From Streptomyces chrestomyceticus JCM 4735 (GTDB lineage: Bacteria; Actinomycetota; Actinomycetes; Streptomycetales; Streptomycetaceae), in the NCBI RefSeq assembly GCF_003865135.1, contig NZ_BHZC01000001.1:3906001-3970000 (forward strand): DNA of 64,000 nucleotides, written 5' to 3'. This document shows positions 1 through 8,566 of this stretch, in pieces (the first letter of the stretch is position 1; each line of letters opens with the position of its first letter). Below the pieces are notes generated by a model. That model saw only the letters and a list, made by a program, of their open reading frames with translations, had not been told where the DNA came from and did no database searches. Made by a program: the position numbers and the translations under genes.

Positions 1-51
1 CGCATCTGCAGACGCCTACGAGTACGTACGAGCACGCCGTCACGTACATCC

Positions 52-2157
52 GTGGCCGGATCCGCCGGAGGCAACACCGTGCCCTCGCACGCCCACGACC
101 AGACCCACGACCGGTCCGACCCGCTGGAGCGCGAACGCGCCCACCTCGCCGCCTCCCGGGCGGCGCTGCGCGCCATGCGCGCGGACGCCGAGGCGCTCAA
201 CATCGCGGACGTCACCGCGAACTGGGTCAACGCCGAAGTGCTCCAGGGCGAGGTCGACGCCCGTATCAAGGCGCTCGCCGACCTGGCCCACACCCCGCTG
301 TTCTTCGGCCGCCTGGACTATCTGCACGCCCCGGGCGTGGACGCGGCCGAGGGCGCGGCGGGCGAGAACTTCTACATCGGCCGCCGGCACGTGCACGACG
401 CCGACGGCGACCCGATGGTCATCGACTGGCGCGCGCCGGTCTCACAGCCGTTCTACCGGGCCTCCAAGAAGGACCCGATGGACCTCAAGCTGCGCCGCCG
501 CTTCGGCTACACCGGCGGGCAACTGACCGCGTACGAGGACGAGCACCTGACCGACCCGGCCGAGGCGGAACAGCACAGCAAGCTGCTCCAGACCGAGATC
601 GAACGGCCCCGCGTGGGGCCGATGCGCGACATCGTGGCGACGATCCAGCCGGAGCAGGACGAGATCGTGCGCGCCGGGATCGGCGGCACGGTCTGCGTCC
701 AGGGGGCGCCGGGCACCGGCAAGACCGCGGTGGGCCTGCACCGGGTCGCCTACCTGCTGTACGCGCACCGCGAGCGGCTGGCCCGCTCCGGCACGCTCGT
801 CATCGGTCCGAACCGCTCGTTCCTGCACTACATCGAGCAGGTGCTGCCCGCGCTGGGCGAGTTGGAGGTCAAGCAGGCCACCGTCGACGACCTGGTGGCG
901 CACGTCGAGGTGCGGGGCACGGACGACGCGGCGGCGGCCACGGTCAAGGGGGACGCGCGGCTGGCGGAGGTGCTGCGGCGGGCGGTGTGGTCGCAGGTGC
1001 GCAAGCCGGAAGAGGCGTGCGTGGTGGTGCGCGGTTCGCGGCGCTGGCGGGTGCCGGCGTACGAGATCGAGGAGATCGTCGAGGAGCTGCGGCGCCGCGA
1101 CATCCGGTACGGGGCGGCCCGGGAGGCCCTGCCGCAGCGCATCGCGCACGCGGTGCTCGTACGGATGGAGCAGGCGGGCGAGGCGCCGGACGACCGGGTG
1201 CAGGACGCGGTGGCGCGCAACGCGGCGGTGAAGGCCGTGGTCAAGGAGGTGTGGCCGCCGGTCGACCCGGCGAAGCTGGTGCTGCGGCTGCTGTGCGACG
1301 CGGAGTTCCTGGCCGCGCAGGCGGAGGGCATCCTGACACCGGAGGAGCAGAAGACGATCCTGTGGGCGAAGCCGGCCCGCAGCGTGAAGAGCGCCAAGTG
1401 GTCGGCGGCGGACGCGGTGCTGATCGACGAGGCGGCGGACCTCGTCTCCCGTACGCACTCCCTGGGGCACGTGGTGCTGGACGAGGCGCAGGACCTGTCG
1501 CCGATGCAGTACCGGGCGGTGGGGCGGCGCTGTACGACCGGTTCGGCGACGATCCTGGGCGACATCGCGCAGGGCACCACGCCGTGGTCCACGAACACGT
1601 GGGAGGAGGCGCTGGCCCACCTGGGCAAGCCGGGCGCGCGGATCGAGGAGCTGACGCTCGGCTTCCGGGTGCCGCGCGAGGTGATCGCGTACGCCTCGCG
1701 GCTGCTGCCCGCGATCGCTCCCGAGCTGACCGAGGCCACCTCGATCCGTGAGTCCGCCGGGGACTTCGCGATCCGGCCGGTGCCGTCGGCGGAGCTGGAC
1801 GACGCGGTCATTGCCGCCTGCCACGAGGCGCTGGCGAAGGAAGGCTCGATCGGCCTGATCGCGGCCGAGGCCCGGCTGCCCGCCCTGGGCGCGGCGCTGG
1901 AAGCGGCGGGACTGACCGTCCTGGCGCCCGGCGAGGAGACCTCGGCGGAGGCCCGGCTGACCCTGGTCCCGGCCATTCTGGCCAAGGGTCTGGAGTACGA
2001 CTACGTGGTGGTCGACGAGCCCGCCGCGATCGTCGGCGGCGAACCGGACGAACGCACCGGCCTGCGCCGCCTGTACGTCTGCCTGACCCGCGCGGTCTCC
2101 GGGCTGACGGTGGTCCACGCGGCCGCCCTGCCGGAACAGCTCGGCGCGGGCGCCTGA
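52..2157 (+). CDS. helD: HelD/HelR-type RNA polymerase-recycling ATPase
   Basis: UvrD-like superfamily 1 motor of about 701 residues. A Walker A motif (GAPGTGKT, about residues 218-225), a LDEAQDLSP motif (about 477-486), a late VVVDEP motif and the RRLYVCLTRA helicase motif near the C-terminus are visible. The N-terminal 120 residues form the charged helical arm region typical of HelD, which inserts into RNA polymerase channels. Members release stalled RNA polymerase, and actinobacterial HelR also protects against rifampicin. The start is the GTG at 52, with another GTG at 79. The frame stays open to the left edge, so the true start and any rifampicin-associated upstream element cannot be judged. 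Confidence 0.85.
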   Translation: MAGSAGGNTVPSHAHDQTHDRSDPLERERAHLAASRAALRAMRADAEALNIADVTANWVNAEVLQGEVDARIKALADLAHTPLFFGRLDYLHAPGVDAAEGAAGENFYIGRRHVHDADGDPMVIDWRAPVSQPFYRASKKDPMDLKLRRRFGYTGGQLTAYEDEHLTDPAEAEQHSKLLQTEIERPRVGPMRDIVATIQPEQDEIVRAGIGGTVCVQGAPGTGKTAVGLHRVAYLLYAHRERLARSGTLVIGPNRSFLHYIEQVLPALGELEVKQATVDDLVAHVEVRGTDDAAAATVKGDARLAEVLRRAVWSQVRKPEEACVVVRGSRRWRVPAYEIEEIVEELRRRDIRYGAAREALPQRIAHAVLVRMEQAGEAPDDRVQDAVARNAAVKAVVKEVWPPVDPAKLVLRLLCDAEFLAAQAEGILTPEEQKTILWAKPARSVKSAKWSAADAVLIDEAADLVSRTHSLGHVVLDEAQDLSPMQYRAVGRRCTTGSATILGDIAQGTTPWSTNTWEEALAHLGKPGARIEELTLGFRVPREVIAYASRLLPAIAPELTEATSIRESAGDFAIRPVPSAELDDAVIAACHEALAKEGSIGLIAAEARLPALGAALEAAGLTVLAPGEETSAEARLTLVPAILAKGLEYDYVVVDEPAAIVGGEPDERTGLRRLYVCLTRAVSGLTVVHAAALPEQLGAGA

Positions 2158-2218
2158 GCCGGTTCCCGTACCGGCCGCACTGGCCGCACTGGCCCGCGGG
2201 CGCCTGCGGCCGGTTCCC

Positions 2219-2584
2219 TCACCGCTCCGGGGACTCCGGGGGCTCCGGGGCCTCCACCGGCGGCAGGGACGCCAGCAGCGACTCCACCAGCCCGGGGAAC
2301 CGGGCGTCGAGGTCGGCGCGGCGCAGCCGTACGTAGCGGTTGCGCCCGACGGCGCAGGTCGAGGCGAGCCCGGCCTCGCGCATGATCCGCATGTGGTGGG
2401 AGACCGTCGACTTGTGCAGGTGACTCAGACCCAGCCGTTCGGAGGAGCAGTCGTGCTGCTCGCCCGACGCGTAGACCCGGAAGAGGTGCATCCGGGTCGG
2501 GTCACCCAGCGCGTGCAGCACCTTGACCAGCTCGATGTCGGCGGTGTCCGGCTGCGGCAGCAGCTTTTCCTCCTCGTCCGCCAC
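2219..2584 (-). CDS. ArsR/SmtB-family transcriptional regulator
   Basis: Winged helix-turn-helix protein of about 121 residues. The segment DPTRMHLFR followed by the recognition helix STVSHHMRIMREAGL is typical of ArsR repressors. I chose the GTG at 2584 because a GGGAGAGGGG ribosome site lies just upstream; a longer ATG start at 2641 would run through the operator region. No conserved metal-binding cysteine pair is obvious (one DCS near the HTH), so the effector is unknown. It is divergent from the MFS exporter at 2720, with an inverted repeat between them, so it probably represses that exporter and itself. Confidence 0.85.
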   Translation of the reverse strand: MADEEEKLLPQPDTADIELVKVLHALGDPTRMHLFRVYASGEQHDCSSERLGLSHLHKSTVSHHMRIMREAGLASTCAVGRNRYVRLRRADLDARFPGLVESLLASLPPVEAPEPPESPER

Positions 2585-2618
2585 GGCGTTCCCCTCTCCC
2601 TTCCGAGCCCCCGACTGT

Positions 2619-2646
2619 TTGACAATCATCCAACAATCCATATCGT
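2619..2646 (+). promoter_or_regulatory. Candidate promoter for the MFS exporter
   Basis: TTGACA (2619-2624), a 16-base spacer and TATCGT (2641-2646) fit a sigma-70-like promoter facing the exporter. The -10 overlaps the operator that follows. Inferred from sequence only. Confidence 0.45.
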
Positions 2647-2662
2647 TTGACGCACATCAAAC
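2645..2662. promoter_or_regulatory. Inverted-repeat operator, probable ArsR-family site
   Basis: GTTTGA-CGCACA-TCAAAC is a perfect 6-bp inverted repeat in the divergent intergenic region. A further GTTTGAC half-site lies at 2617-2623. The position over the exporter -10 suits repression by the neighbouring ArsR protein. Confidence 0.6.
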
Positions 2663-2719
2663 TTTACCCGGCGTCGCGGCTGCCCGTCCGTCGCACGCGC
2701 CGTACCGGGAAGGACACCC

Positions 2720-3961
2720 GTGCGTCTTCGTCTGCTTCTGCTCGCCCTCGGCGCGTTCGCCGTCGGGACCGACACCATGGTGATGGCCGGCCTCCTCGGC
2801 GACATCTCCGCCGACCTGGACATCTCCGTACCGGCCGCGGGCCAGTTGGTCACCGTCTTCGCCCTCGGGTACGCGGTGCTCGCCCCGCCGCTCGCCGCCC
2901 TCACGGCCCGCTGGCCGCGGCGGCGGCTGCTGCTCACCGCCCTCACCGTCTTCACCCTGGGCAACGCGCTGAGCGCCCTCGCCCCCACCTACCCGCTGCT
3001 GCTCGCCACCCGCGTACTCGCCGCGGCCGGCGCCGCGCTCTACACCCCGGCCGCCAGCGCGGCCGCCGCCTCGATCGCGCCGCCCGAGCGCCGCGGCCGC
3101 GCGCTGGCCACGGTGATGGGCGGGATGACGGTCGCCACCGCGCTCGGTGTCCCCCTGGGCACGTACATCGGCGACGCCGACTGGCGGCTGACGATGTGGC
3201 TCGTCGTCGCGCTGGGCGCCGTGGCGCTCGCGGGCCTGGCCGTACTGCTGCGCGGCATCCCGGCCCCGACGGCCGCGCCCGGCCTGCGCGAACGCCTGGT
3301 GCCGCTGCGCGACCGCCGCGTCCTGAGCGGCATCGGCACCACGTTCCTCTTCTTCATCGCGGTGCAGAGCGTCTACATCTTCCTGGCGACGGCGGTACAC
3401 CCGGCCACCGGCGATGACGCGAGCCGGCTGACCCTGATCATGTTCGTCGCGGGCCTGGCCTCGGTCGCGGGAAGCTGGCTGGGCGGCCGGGCGGTGGACC
3501 GGCTGGGCGTACGGACCGTCATGGTCACCGGCGTGGCCATGGCGGCGGCCGGCTACCTCGCCCTGCCCTGGCTGTCGCTCACCATGGCGGGCTCCCTCGC
3601 GTACGTCCTGGTCGTCCACCTCTTCGCCTGGGCGACGGCCGTCTCGCTCGCCCACCGGATGGCGTCCCTCTCCCCGGCCGACGCGCCCCTGTTGCTCTCC
3701 CTCAACAGCAGCGCCCTGTACCTGGGCATGGCTGCGGGCGGCGGCGCGGGCAGCGTGGCCGTCGGGCTGCTGGGGCCGCGCTGGTTCCCGCTGGCGTCGG
3801 GGGTGCTCGCCCTGCTGGCCCTGACCTCGGCGGTGGTGACGACACGGCGGCGGGCGAAGACCGCGACGGCTGCGGCGACGCCGGAGGGAGCCGGGGAGGT
3901 TTCGGAAGGGGTGCTGCGGTCCCGTACGGAACCGCAGCACCCCTCCCCCGCCCGCCTCTAG
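2720..3961 (+). CDS. MFS drug exporter (DHA1, chloramphenicol-resistance type)
   Basis: Twelve-helix major facilitator of 413 residues. The first helix carries the GTDTMVMAGLL segment, followed by the short basic loop ARWPRRR between helices 2 and 3, as in CmlR/AraJ-type efflux pumps. It starts at GTG 2720 with GGGAAGGA eight bases upstream. It is divergently paired with the ArsR gene and overlaps the convergent cutC gene by four bases. The pairing suggests induction by a small compound; the substrate cannot be read from the sequence. Confidence 0.85.
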   Translation: MRLRLLLLALGAFAVGTDTMVMAGLLGDISADLDISVPAAGQLVTVFALGYAVLAPPLAALTARWPRRRLLLTALTVFTLGNALSALAPTYPLLLATRVLAAAGAALYTPAASAAAASIAPPERRGRALATVMGGMTVATALGVPLGTYIGDADWRLTMWLVVALGAVALAGLAVLLRGIPAPTAAPGLRERLVPLRDRRVLSGIGTTFLFFIAVQSVYIFLATAVHPATGDDASRLTLIMFVAGLASVAGSWLGGRAVDRLGVRTVMVTGVAMAAAGYLALPWLSLTMAGSLAYVLVVHLFAWATAVSLAHRMASLSPADAPLLLSLNSSALYLGMAAGGGAGSVAVGLLGPRWFPLASGVLALLALTSAVVTTRRRAKTATAAATPEGAGEVSEGVLRSRTEPQHPSPARL

Positions 3962-4662
3962 ACCGGCACCCCCTCCAGCGCCTCCCGCCACGCCGCCACG
4001 GCCCCCGCGTCCACCGGCGCTTCCCAGCCGGAGGGGCGGGCGGCGCCGCCGATGTGGAAGGCGTCCACCCCGGCCGCCAGCAGCTCCGGCAGGTGCGCGA
4101 GCACCAGCCCGCCGCCGATCAGGAGCCGCGGCCCGTAGCCGGGCTCGCCCTCCGCCGTACGGGCCCGCTCGGCCAGCAGCGTCGGCAGTCCGTCCTCGAC
4201 ACCGGCCGGCGATCCCGCCGTCAGGTACGTGTCGAGGCCGGGCAGCCCGGCCAGTTCCTTGCGCAGCGCGTCGCGGTCGGCGGCCCGGTCGATGGCCCGG
4301 TGGAACGTCCACCGGCAGCCGTCGACCGCGGCGGCCAGCGCCTGTACTGCGGCCAGGTCCGGCCGGCCGGCCGCGTCCAGGAAGCCGAAGACGAACTCCT
4401 CCGCCCCTTCGGCCCGCAGGGCGGCGGCCGACGCGCACAGGGCGTCGACGTCGCCCGCCGCGAAGCCGTCGGCCGCCCGCAGCATCACCCGTACGGGGAT
4501 GTCGACGGCCGCCCGGACCGCCGCGACGGTCCGCGGCGACGGGGTGAGGCCGTCGGCGGCCATGTCGCTGACGAGTTCGAGGCGGTCCGCACCGCCGGCC
4601 TGGGCGGCCACCGCGTCGGCGGCATCGAGCGCGATCACCTCCAGGAGTGCGCGCTTGGTCAT
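3958..4662 (-). CDS. cutC: CutC-family (copper homeostasis-type) TIM-barrel protein
   Basis: Protein of 234 residues beginning TKRALLEVIALDAADAVAAQ, with GADRLELVSDMAADGLTPS, a VMLRAADGF segment, the TFHRAIDRA motif and a LLIGGGLV strand, all hallmarks of CutC. The family folds as a TIM barrel; the direct copper role inferred in E. coli is disputed and the biochemical function is unsettled. The ATG at 4662 follows a short GGAAT spacer. A dre-like site 70-90 bases upstream suggests control by the GlcNAc regulator DasR, which would be unexpected for a copper gene. It ends tail to tail with the MFS exporter. Confidence 0.88.
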   Translation of the reverse strand: MTKRALLEVIALDAADAVAAQAGGADRLELVSDMAADGLTPSPRTVAAVRAAVDIPVRVMLRAADGFAAGDVDALCASAAALRAEGAEEFVFGFLDAAGRPDLAAVQALAAAVDGCRWTFHRAIDRAADRDALRKELAGLPGLDTYLTAGSPAGVEDGLPTLLAERARTAEGEPGYGPRLLIGGGLVLAHLPELLAAGVDAFHIGGAARPSGWEAPVDAGAVAAWREALEGVPV

Positions 4663-4734
4663 GGGTCCCCATTCCTTCGACGTGACGACTTCAGCAGGAC
4701 TGGACGGGATGCCGACACGGACAGCGAGAGGACG

Positions 4735-4750
4735 ACAGGTCTAGTCCAAT
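4735..4750. promoter_or_regulatory. dre-like (DasR-type) operator upstream of cutC
   Basis: ACAGGTCTAGTCCAAT matches 13 of 16 positions of the dre consensus ACTGGTCTAGACCACT. It lies between cutC and the divergent HD-domain gene and could serve either. Confidence 0.5.
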
Positions 4751-4837
4751 ATCCAGAGTACGGGCCGACCCGCCCACCGGGACCACAACGCCCCGGTACT
4801 CGACCGGAAACCCCCTCTTGACCTCGCCCCGGGCACA

Positions 4838-5578
4838 ATGGGCCGTATGGCTCGCACGACACCTCCGTCCGGTACGGCCCACACCCGCTTCGGTGGCGGC
4901 GCCGACCCGTTCCCGGATCTGCACCACCGCTGGGCCACCGCCGTCGCCGGCGCCCGGGGCGGCAGCGGCCCCGCCGACCCCGACCCGGCCCCGTACGCGG
5001 ACAACCTGCTCGGCCGCTGGTCGGAGCCGCAGCGCCGGTACCACACGACCGGTCACCTCCTCGCCGTGCTGGACCGCATCGACGAGCTGGCCGTGCACGC
5101 GACCGACCTGGACGCCGGGGTCCCCGTGGACTGGGACACCGTCCGCCTCGCCGCCTGGTTCCACGACGCGGTCTACCGGCCCGAACGCTCCGAGAACGAG
5201 GAGCGCAGCGCCGCCCTCGCCGAGCGCGCGCTGCCCGAGCTGGGCATCGACGCCGCATGTACGGCCGAGGTCGCCCGCCTCGTACGCCTCACCGCGGGCC
5301 ACGACCCGGCGCCCGACGACCACAACGGCGCCGCCCTGTGCGACGCGGACCTGGCGGTCCTGGCCGGAGCGCCCGAGCAGTACGCGGCCTACGCCGCCGC
5401 CGTCCGCGAGGAGTACGGGTTCGTGCCGGACCGGGAGTTCCGCGCTGGGCGCGCCGAGGTGCTGCGGCACCTCCTGGACATGGCGAGCCTGTACCGGACG
5501 CCGTACGGCAAGCAGCAGTGGGAGCGGGTGGCCCGCCGCAACCTGACCACCGAGCTGGAACTGCTCACCACCGGGTAG
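4838..5578 (+). CDS. HD-domain metal-dependent phosphohydrolase-like protein
   Basis: Protein of about 246 residues. H60-type HTTGHLLAVLD, AAWFHDAVYRP (the HD motif) and a later CDADLAVL aspartate are the metal-ligand positions of the predicted HD phosphohydrolase family found widely in actinobacteria. The substrate is unknown. Two in-frame ATG codons, 4838 and 4847, are possible; neither has a strong ribosome site. The tail overlaps the end of the convergent ctaG gene by 14 bases. Confidence 0.75.
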   Translation: MGRMARTTPPSGTAHTRFGGGADPFPDLHHRWATAVAGARGGSGPADPDPAPYADNLLGRWSEPQRRYHTTGHLLAVLDRIDELAVHATDLDAGVPVDWDTVRLAAWFHDAVYRPERSENEERSAALAERALPELGIDAACTAEVARLVRLTAGHDPAPDDHNGAALCDADLAVLAGAPEQYAAYAAAVREEYGFVPDREFRAGRAEVLRHLLDMASLYRTPYGKQQWERVARRNLTTELELLTTG

Positions 5579-6389
5579 CGGCCGCCGCCGTCGTGCCGCG
5601 CGGCGTCGGCCGGTCCGTGCGCCGCGCGCGCCGCAGGGCACGGCCCTCGGCCCGGTACCAGCGGCACGCCACGACAGCCGCCAGCGCCAACTCGACGGCA
5701 TCACCGCCGTAGTACATGACCTGCGAGGCCAGGTGCAGGTCGGCGGCGGCGAAGGACGTGCCGGGCGGGCCCGCCGCGTACAGGGACTTGGCGAGAACGG
5801 CGTGCGCCGCGCCCGCCGCCAGCAGCACGGCCGCCCGCAGGGCCATGCCGGGGCGGTGGCGTACGGGGTCCAGGGCGAGCAGCCCGAAGGAGAACAGGAC
5901 GCCGGCAAGCAGGATGTGCAGGTGCACGGCCGCGTTCAGCCAAGCGCTGTGGTGGCTGACGGACAGCAGCGGGGTGCGGTACAGCAGCCACAGCCCGCCG
6001 AAGTCGAGCAGGGCCGCCACCGGCGGCAGCACCGGAACCGCCGCCCAGCGCGCGCGGGTCAGGGCGACGAGGCCGCGGCGTACGGGTACGGGCGCGGCGC
6101 GCAGGGTCAGCGTCAGGGGGCGGCCGAGGACCAGGAGCAGCGGCGCCACCATGCCCACGCACAGGTGGGTGAGCATGTGCGCGGTGAACGGCGGAGCGCT
6201 GCCCCAGGGCTCGGCGACGCCCGCCACCAGGACCGCACCGCCCGCGCAGAACAGCGCGTCGCGCCCGTACGGCCAGGCGTCCCCGCGAGCGCGCAGCCGG
6301 GCCGCCGCCGCCAGATACGCGAGGCAGCCGAGTACGGCGGCGGTGGTGACGGCCGCGGTGAAGGCCGGGGGCAGGGCGGCAGCCGTCAT
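5565..6389 (-). CDS. ctaG: CtaG-type cytochrome c oxidase assembly membrane protein
   Basis: Polytopic protein of 274 residues with about seven hydrophobic helices. The conserved HMLTHLCVGMVAPLLLVLGRP segment, a second histidine-rich helix (HHSAWLNAAVHLHILLAGVLF) and the final DLHLASQVMYYGGDAVE helix identify the caa3 CtaG family, which helps copper insertion into cytochrome oxidase. The ATG at 6389 overlaps the stop of the upstream DUF2243 gene as ATGA, which fixes the start and implies translational coupling. The two genes form a small membrane operon. Confidence 0.85.
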   Translation of the reverse strand: MTAAALPPAFTAAVTTAAVLGCLAYLAAAARLRARGDAWPYGRDALFCAGGAVLVAGVAEPWGSAPPFTAHMLTHLCVGMVAPLLLVLGRPLTLTLRAAPVPVRRGLVALTRARWAAVPVLPPVAALLDFGGLWLLYRTPLLSVSHHSAWLNAAVHLHILLAGVLFSFGLLALDPVRHRPGMALRAAVLLAAGAAHAVLAKSLYAAGPPGTSFAAADLHLASQVMYYGGDAVELALAAVVACRWYRAEGRALRRARRTDRPTPRGTTAAAATRW

Positions 6390-6868
6390 CGGCTGCGCGA
6401 GGTGGTGGTCGGGGCGGTGTATGACGACGTGGTGCGTGCAGTCGCGCGGGAGGCGCGCACCAGCAGGAGTGCGCCGGCCGCCAGAAGCAGTACGGCGATC
6501 CCGTTCCACGTCCAGTCGTACGGCGCGAGATCCACGCCGTACCGGATCTGGTGGATGCCCAGCCCCTTGTGCTGGAACGTTCCGTCGTAGAGCTGGAACC
6601 CGCCCAGCCCCAGACACAGCCCGCCCCACCACGCCCGGGGCACCAGCTTCCCGCGGCGCCGGACGTCCGCGTACAGCACCAGGCCCGCCACCATCGCGAG
6701 CCAGCTTCCGGCGTGGAACAGGCCGTCGGAGACCAGGCCGACGTCCGTGGTCGACTTGTCGTAGAAGTGGTGCCAGTGCAGCAGTTGGTGGAACACCGTC
6801 TCGTCGATGAACGCGGCGGTGCCGATGCCCGTCAGCACGCCGCTGGCCACCGTCCTCGTACGTTTCAT
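6386..6868 (-). CDS. DUF2243 four-helix membrane protein
   Basis: Protein of about 160 residues with four hydrophobic helices and the family signature FIDETVFHQLLHWHHFYD near the start, plus DGLFHAGSW and GGFQLYDGTFQHKGLGIHQIR. DUF2243 proteins commonly neighbour CtaG; function unknown, but the histidine pattern suggests metal or heme handling. The ATG at 6868 has GAGGAGG seven bases upstream. Its leader is duplicated (see the repeat at 6865). Coupled to ctaG through ATGA. Confidence 0.85.
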   Translation of the reverse strand: MKRTRTVASGVLTGIGTAAFIDETVFHQLLHWHHFYDKSTTDVGLVSDGLFHAGSWLAMVAGLVLYADVRRRGKLVPRAWWGGLCLGLGGFQLYDGTFQHKGLGIHQIRYGVDLAPYDWTWNGIAVLLLAAGALLLVRASRATARTTSSYTAPTTTSRSR

Positions 6869-6911
6869 CCGGGCCTCCTCGCCGTACGCCTCATCCGGAC
6901 CTCCTCGCCGT
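6865..6911. repeat. Tandem duplication of a ribosome site and start codon, with a 9-codon mini-ORF
   Basis: Two 26-base copies (6865-6890 and 6891-6916) differ at one of their first 21 bases. Each carries GAGGAGG followed by CCGGATGA or CCGGATGAG on the minus strand. The upstream copy starts a 9-residue reading frame (6894 to 6865) whose TGA overlaps the DUF2243 ATG as ATGA. Confidence 0.7.
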
Positions 6912-6914
6912 CGC

Positions 6915-6950
6915 GGGCCGGGGCCTGGGCCGGGGCCTGGGCCGGGGCCC
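6915..6950. repeat. Three 12-bp GC tandem repeats
   Basis: GGGCCGGGGCCT is repeated three times, the last copy ending CCC, in the DUF2243 leader region. Such a run could form stable structure; no function is claimed. Confidence 0.7.
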
Positions 6951-7068
6951 GACCGGGCGGAGTCGCCGGGGTACCCGGGCCGGAGAGGGCGAAACGCCGT
7001 GGGGACGCGACCCGGCCACCCGCCCGGAACCGCCCGGTACCGTTCCGGGACCGGCACCGCTCCCGGGA

Positions 7069-7103
7069 ATGTCATGCGCATCAGCACTGTTCGTGCGTGA
7101 CAT
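7069..7103. promoter_or_regulatory. Imperfect inverted repeat before the Cmx-like exporter
   Basis: ATGTCAtGCGCA and TGCGTGACAT form an inverted repeat with a 13-base loop just ahead of the exporter start. It may be an operator, but no regulator gene is adjacent. Confidence 0.3.
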
Positions 7104-7128
7104 GCAAGACCATCCCGATCGCACCCGC

Positions 7129-8436
7129 ATGCCCCTCGCCGTCTACGTCCTCGGACTCTCCGTCTTCGCCCTCGGCACCAGCGAATTCATGCTGTCGGGC
7201 ATCCTCCAGCCCCTGGCCCGGGACATGGGGGTGACCATTCCCCAGGCCGGTCTCCTGGTCTCCGCCTTCGCGATCGGCATGGTGGTCGGCGCGCCGGTGC
7301 TCGCCGGCGCCACCCTCCAACTGCCCCGCCGCACCACGCTGATAGCCCTGCTCACCGTCTTCGGACTCGGGCAGGTCGCGGGCGCGGTGGCACCGTCGTA
7401 CGGCGTGCTGTTCGTCTCCCGCGTGGTCAGCGCGCTCGCCTGCGCCGGGTTCTGGGCGGTCGGCGCGGCCGTCGCGGTGTCGCTGGTGCCGGTCACGGCG
7501 CGGGCCCGCGCGATGGCCGTCATGGTCGGCGGACTGAGCATCGCCAACATCGCGGGCGTACCGGCCGGCGCGCTGCTCGGGCAGCACGCGGGCTGGCGGT
7601 CCGCCTTCTGGGCCGTCGCGGTCCTCTCGGCGGTCGGCCTGATCGGCGTGATCGCGCTGGTGCCGCGGACGGCCGTGCCGACCGGTGACGAGCGTCCCGT
7701 GCTCCGTCGCGAGCTGAGCATCTACCGCGACAAGCAGGTCTGGCTGGCACTGATCGGCACCGCGCTGAACGGCGCCGCGGTCTTCGCGCTGTTCTCCTAC
7801 CTGGCGCCGCTGCTCACCGACACGGCCGGACTGGCCGAGGGCAGCGTGCCGACCGTACTGGCGCTGTTCGGTGTCGGCGCGCTGATCGGTACGTTCGTCG
7901 GCGGCCGCGTCGCCGACGCGCACCCCTTCGGGACGATCATCGGAGGCATCGGCGCCTCGGCCACCGTGCTGGCGCTCCTGGCCCTGACCGCGCAGAACTC
8001 CGTCGCCGCCATCACGCTCTCGCTGCTGCTCGGCGTGACCGCGTTCGCCACCGCACCGGCCCTGAACGCCCGGATGTTCAACGTGGCGACCGCCGCGCCG
8101 ACGCTGGCCGGCGCGACCACCACCTCCGCCTTCAACCTGGGCAACACCATCGGGCCGTGGCTCGGCGGGCTCGTCATCAGCGCCGGCTGGGGCTACCCGG
8201 CCGTCGCGTGGACGGCCTCGGCGCTCGCGGCGCTGGGCGTCGCCACCACACTCGTCGCCCTGCGGCTGCACCGCACGAAGAGCACCTCCCGCCTGGTCGC
8301 CTCCTCGGCGGGCACACCGCAGCAGACGACGGCGCACACGGCCGGGACCGCCGGGACGGTGGACGCGGCCCAGACGGCCGAGACCGCCCGGACGGTGCAG
8401 GCGGCCGGGACGGTGGAGGCTTCGGACCGGAGCTGA
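7129..8436 (+). CDS. Cmx/CmrA-like MFS chloramphenicol-type exporter
   Basis: Twelve-helix MFS protein of about 435 residues. The opening MPLAVYVLGLSVFALGTSEFM and the following AGLLVSAFAIGMVVGAP loop match the Cmx/CmrA group of chloramphenicol exporters. I prefer the ATG at 7129 because the family starts there; ATG 7102 and earlier codons are open and no ribosome site settles it. After helix 12 comes an unusual hydrophilic tail of about 45 residues rich in Thr, Ala and Gly, built from imprecise short repeats (TAGTAGTV, TAETARTV, QAAGTVE), absent from typical members. Confidence 0.85.
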   Translation: MPLAVYVLGLSVFALGTSEFMLSGILQPLARDMGVTIPQAGLLVSAFAIGMVVGAPVLAGATLQLPRRTTLIALLTVFGLGQVAGAVAPSYGVLFVSRVVSALACAGFWAVGAAVAVSLVPVTARARAMAVMVGGLSIANIAGVPAGALLGQHAGWRSAFWAVAVLSAVGLIGVIALVPRTAVPTGDERPVLRRELSIYRDKQVWLALIGTALNGAAVFALFSYLAPLLTDTAGLAEGSVPTVLALFGVGALIGTFVGGRVADAHPFGTIIGGIGASATVLALLALTAQNSVAAITLSLLLGVTAFATAPALNARMFNVATAAPTLAGATTTSAFNLGNTIGPWLGGLVISAGWGYPAVAWTASALAALGVATTLVALRLHRTKSTSRLVASSAGTPQQTTAHTAGTAGTVDAAQTAETARTVQAAGTVEASDRS

Positions 8437-8469
8437 GGGCACGCGCCCGCACCCACCGCGCCCCCACCT

Positions 8470-8495
8470 GGCCCGCCCGGCATTCCGGGCGGGCC
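8470..8495. terminator. Bidirectional hairpin terminator
   Basis: GGCCCGCCCGG-catt-CCGGGCGGGCC is a perfect 11-bp stem between the ends of the converging exporter and DUF4031 genes. Confidence 0.75.
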
Positions 8496-8566
8496 TTCGC
8501 CGTATCCGGGCCCGGCACCGGCCTGGTACCCGCCCTCTACCGTCGCTCCCCCTCCGCCTGTGCCCC

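Noticed and set aside
3953..3968. TCTAGACC near the MFS/cutC stops as another dre site
   Set aside because: Only the central eight bases fit; the outer GG/CC positions are wrong and it lies at gene ends, not promoters.
2657..4672. 671-codon minus-strand frame across the MFS exporter and cutC
   Set aside because: A high-GC shadow frame; the exporter and CutC are both clearly coding in other frames.
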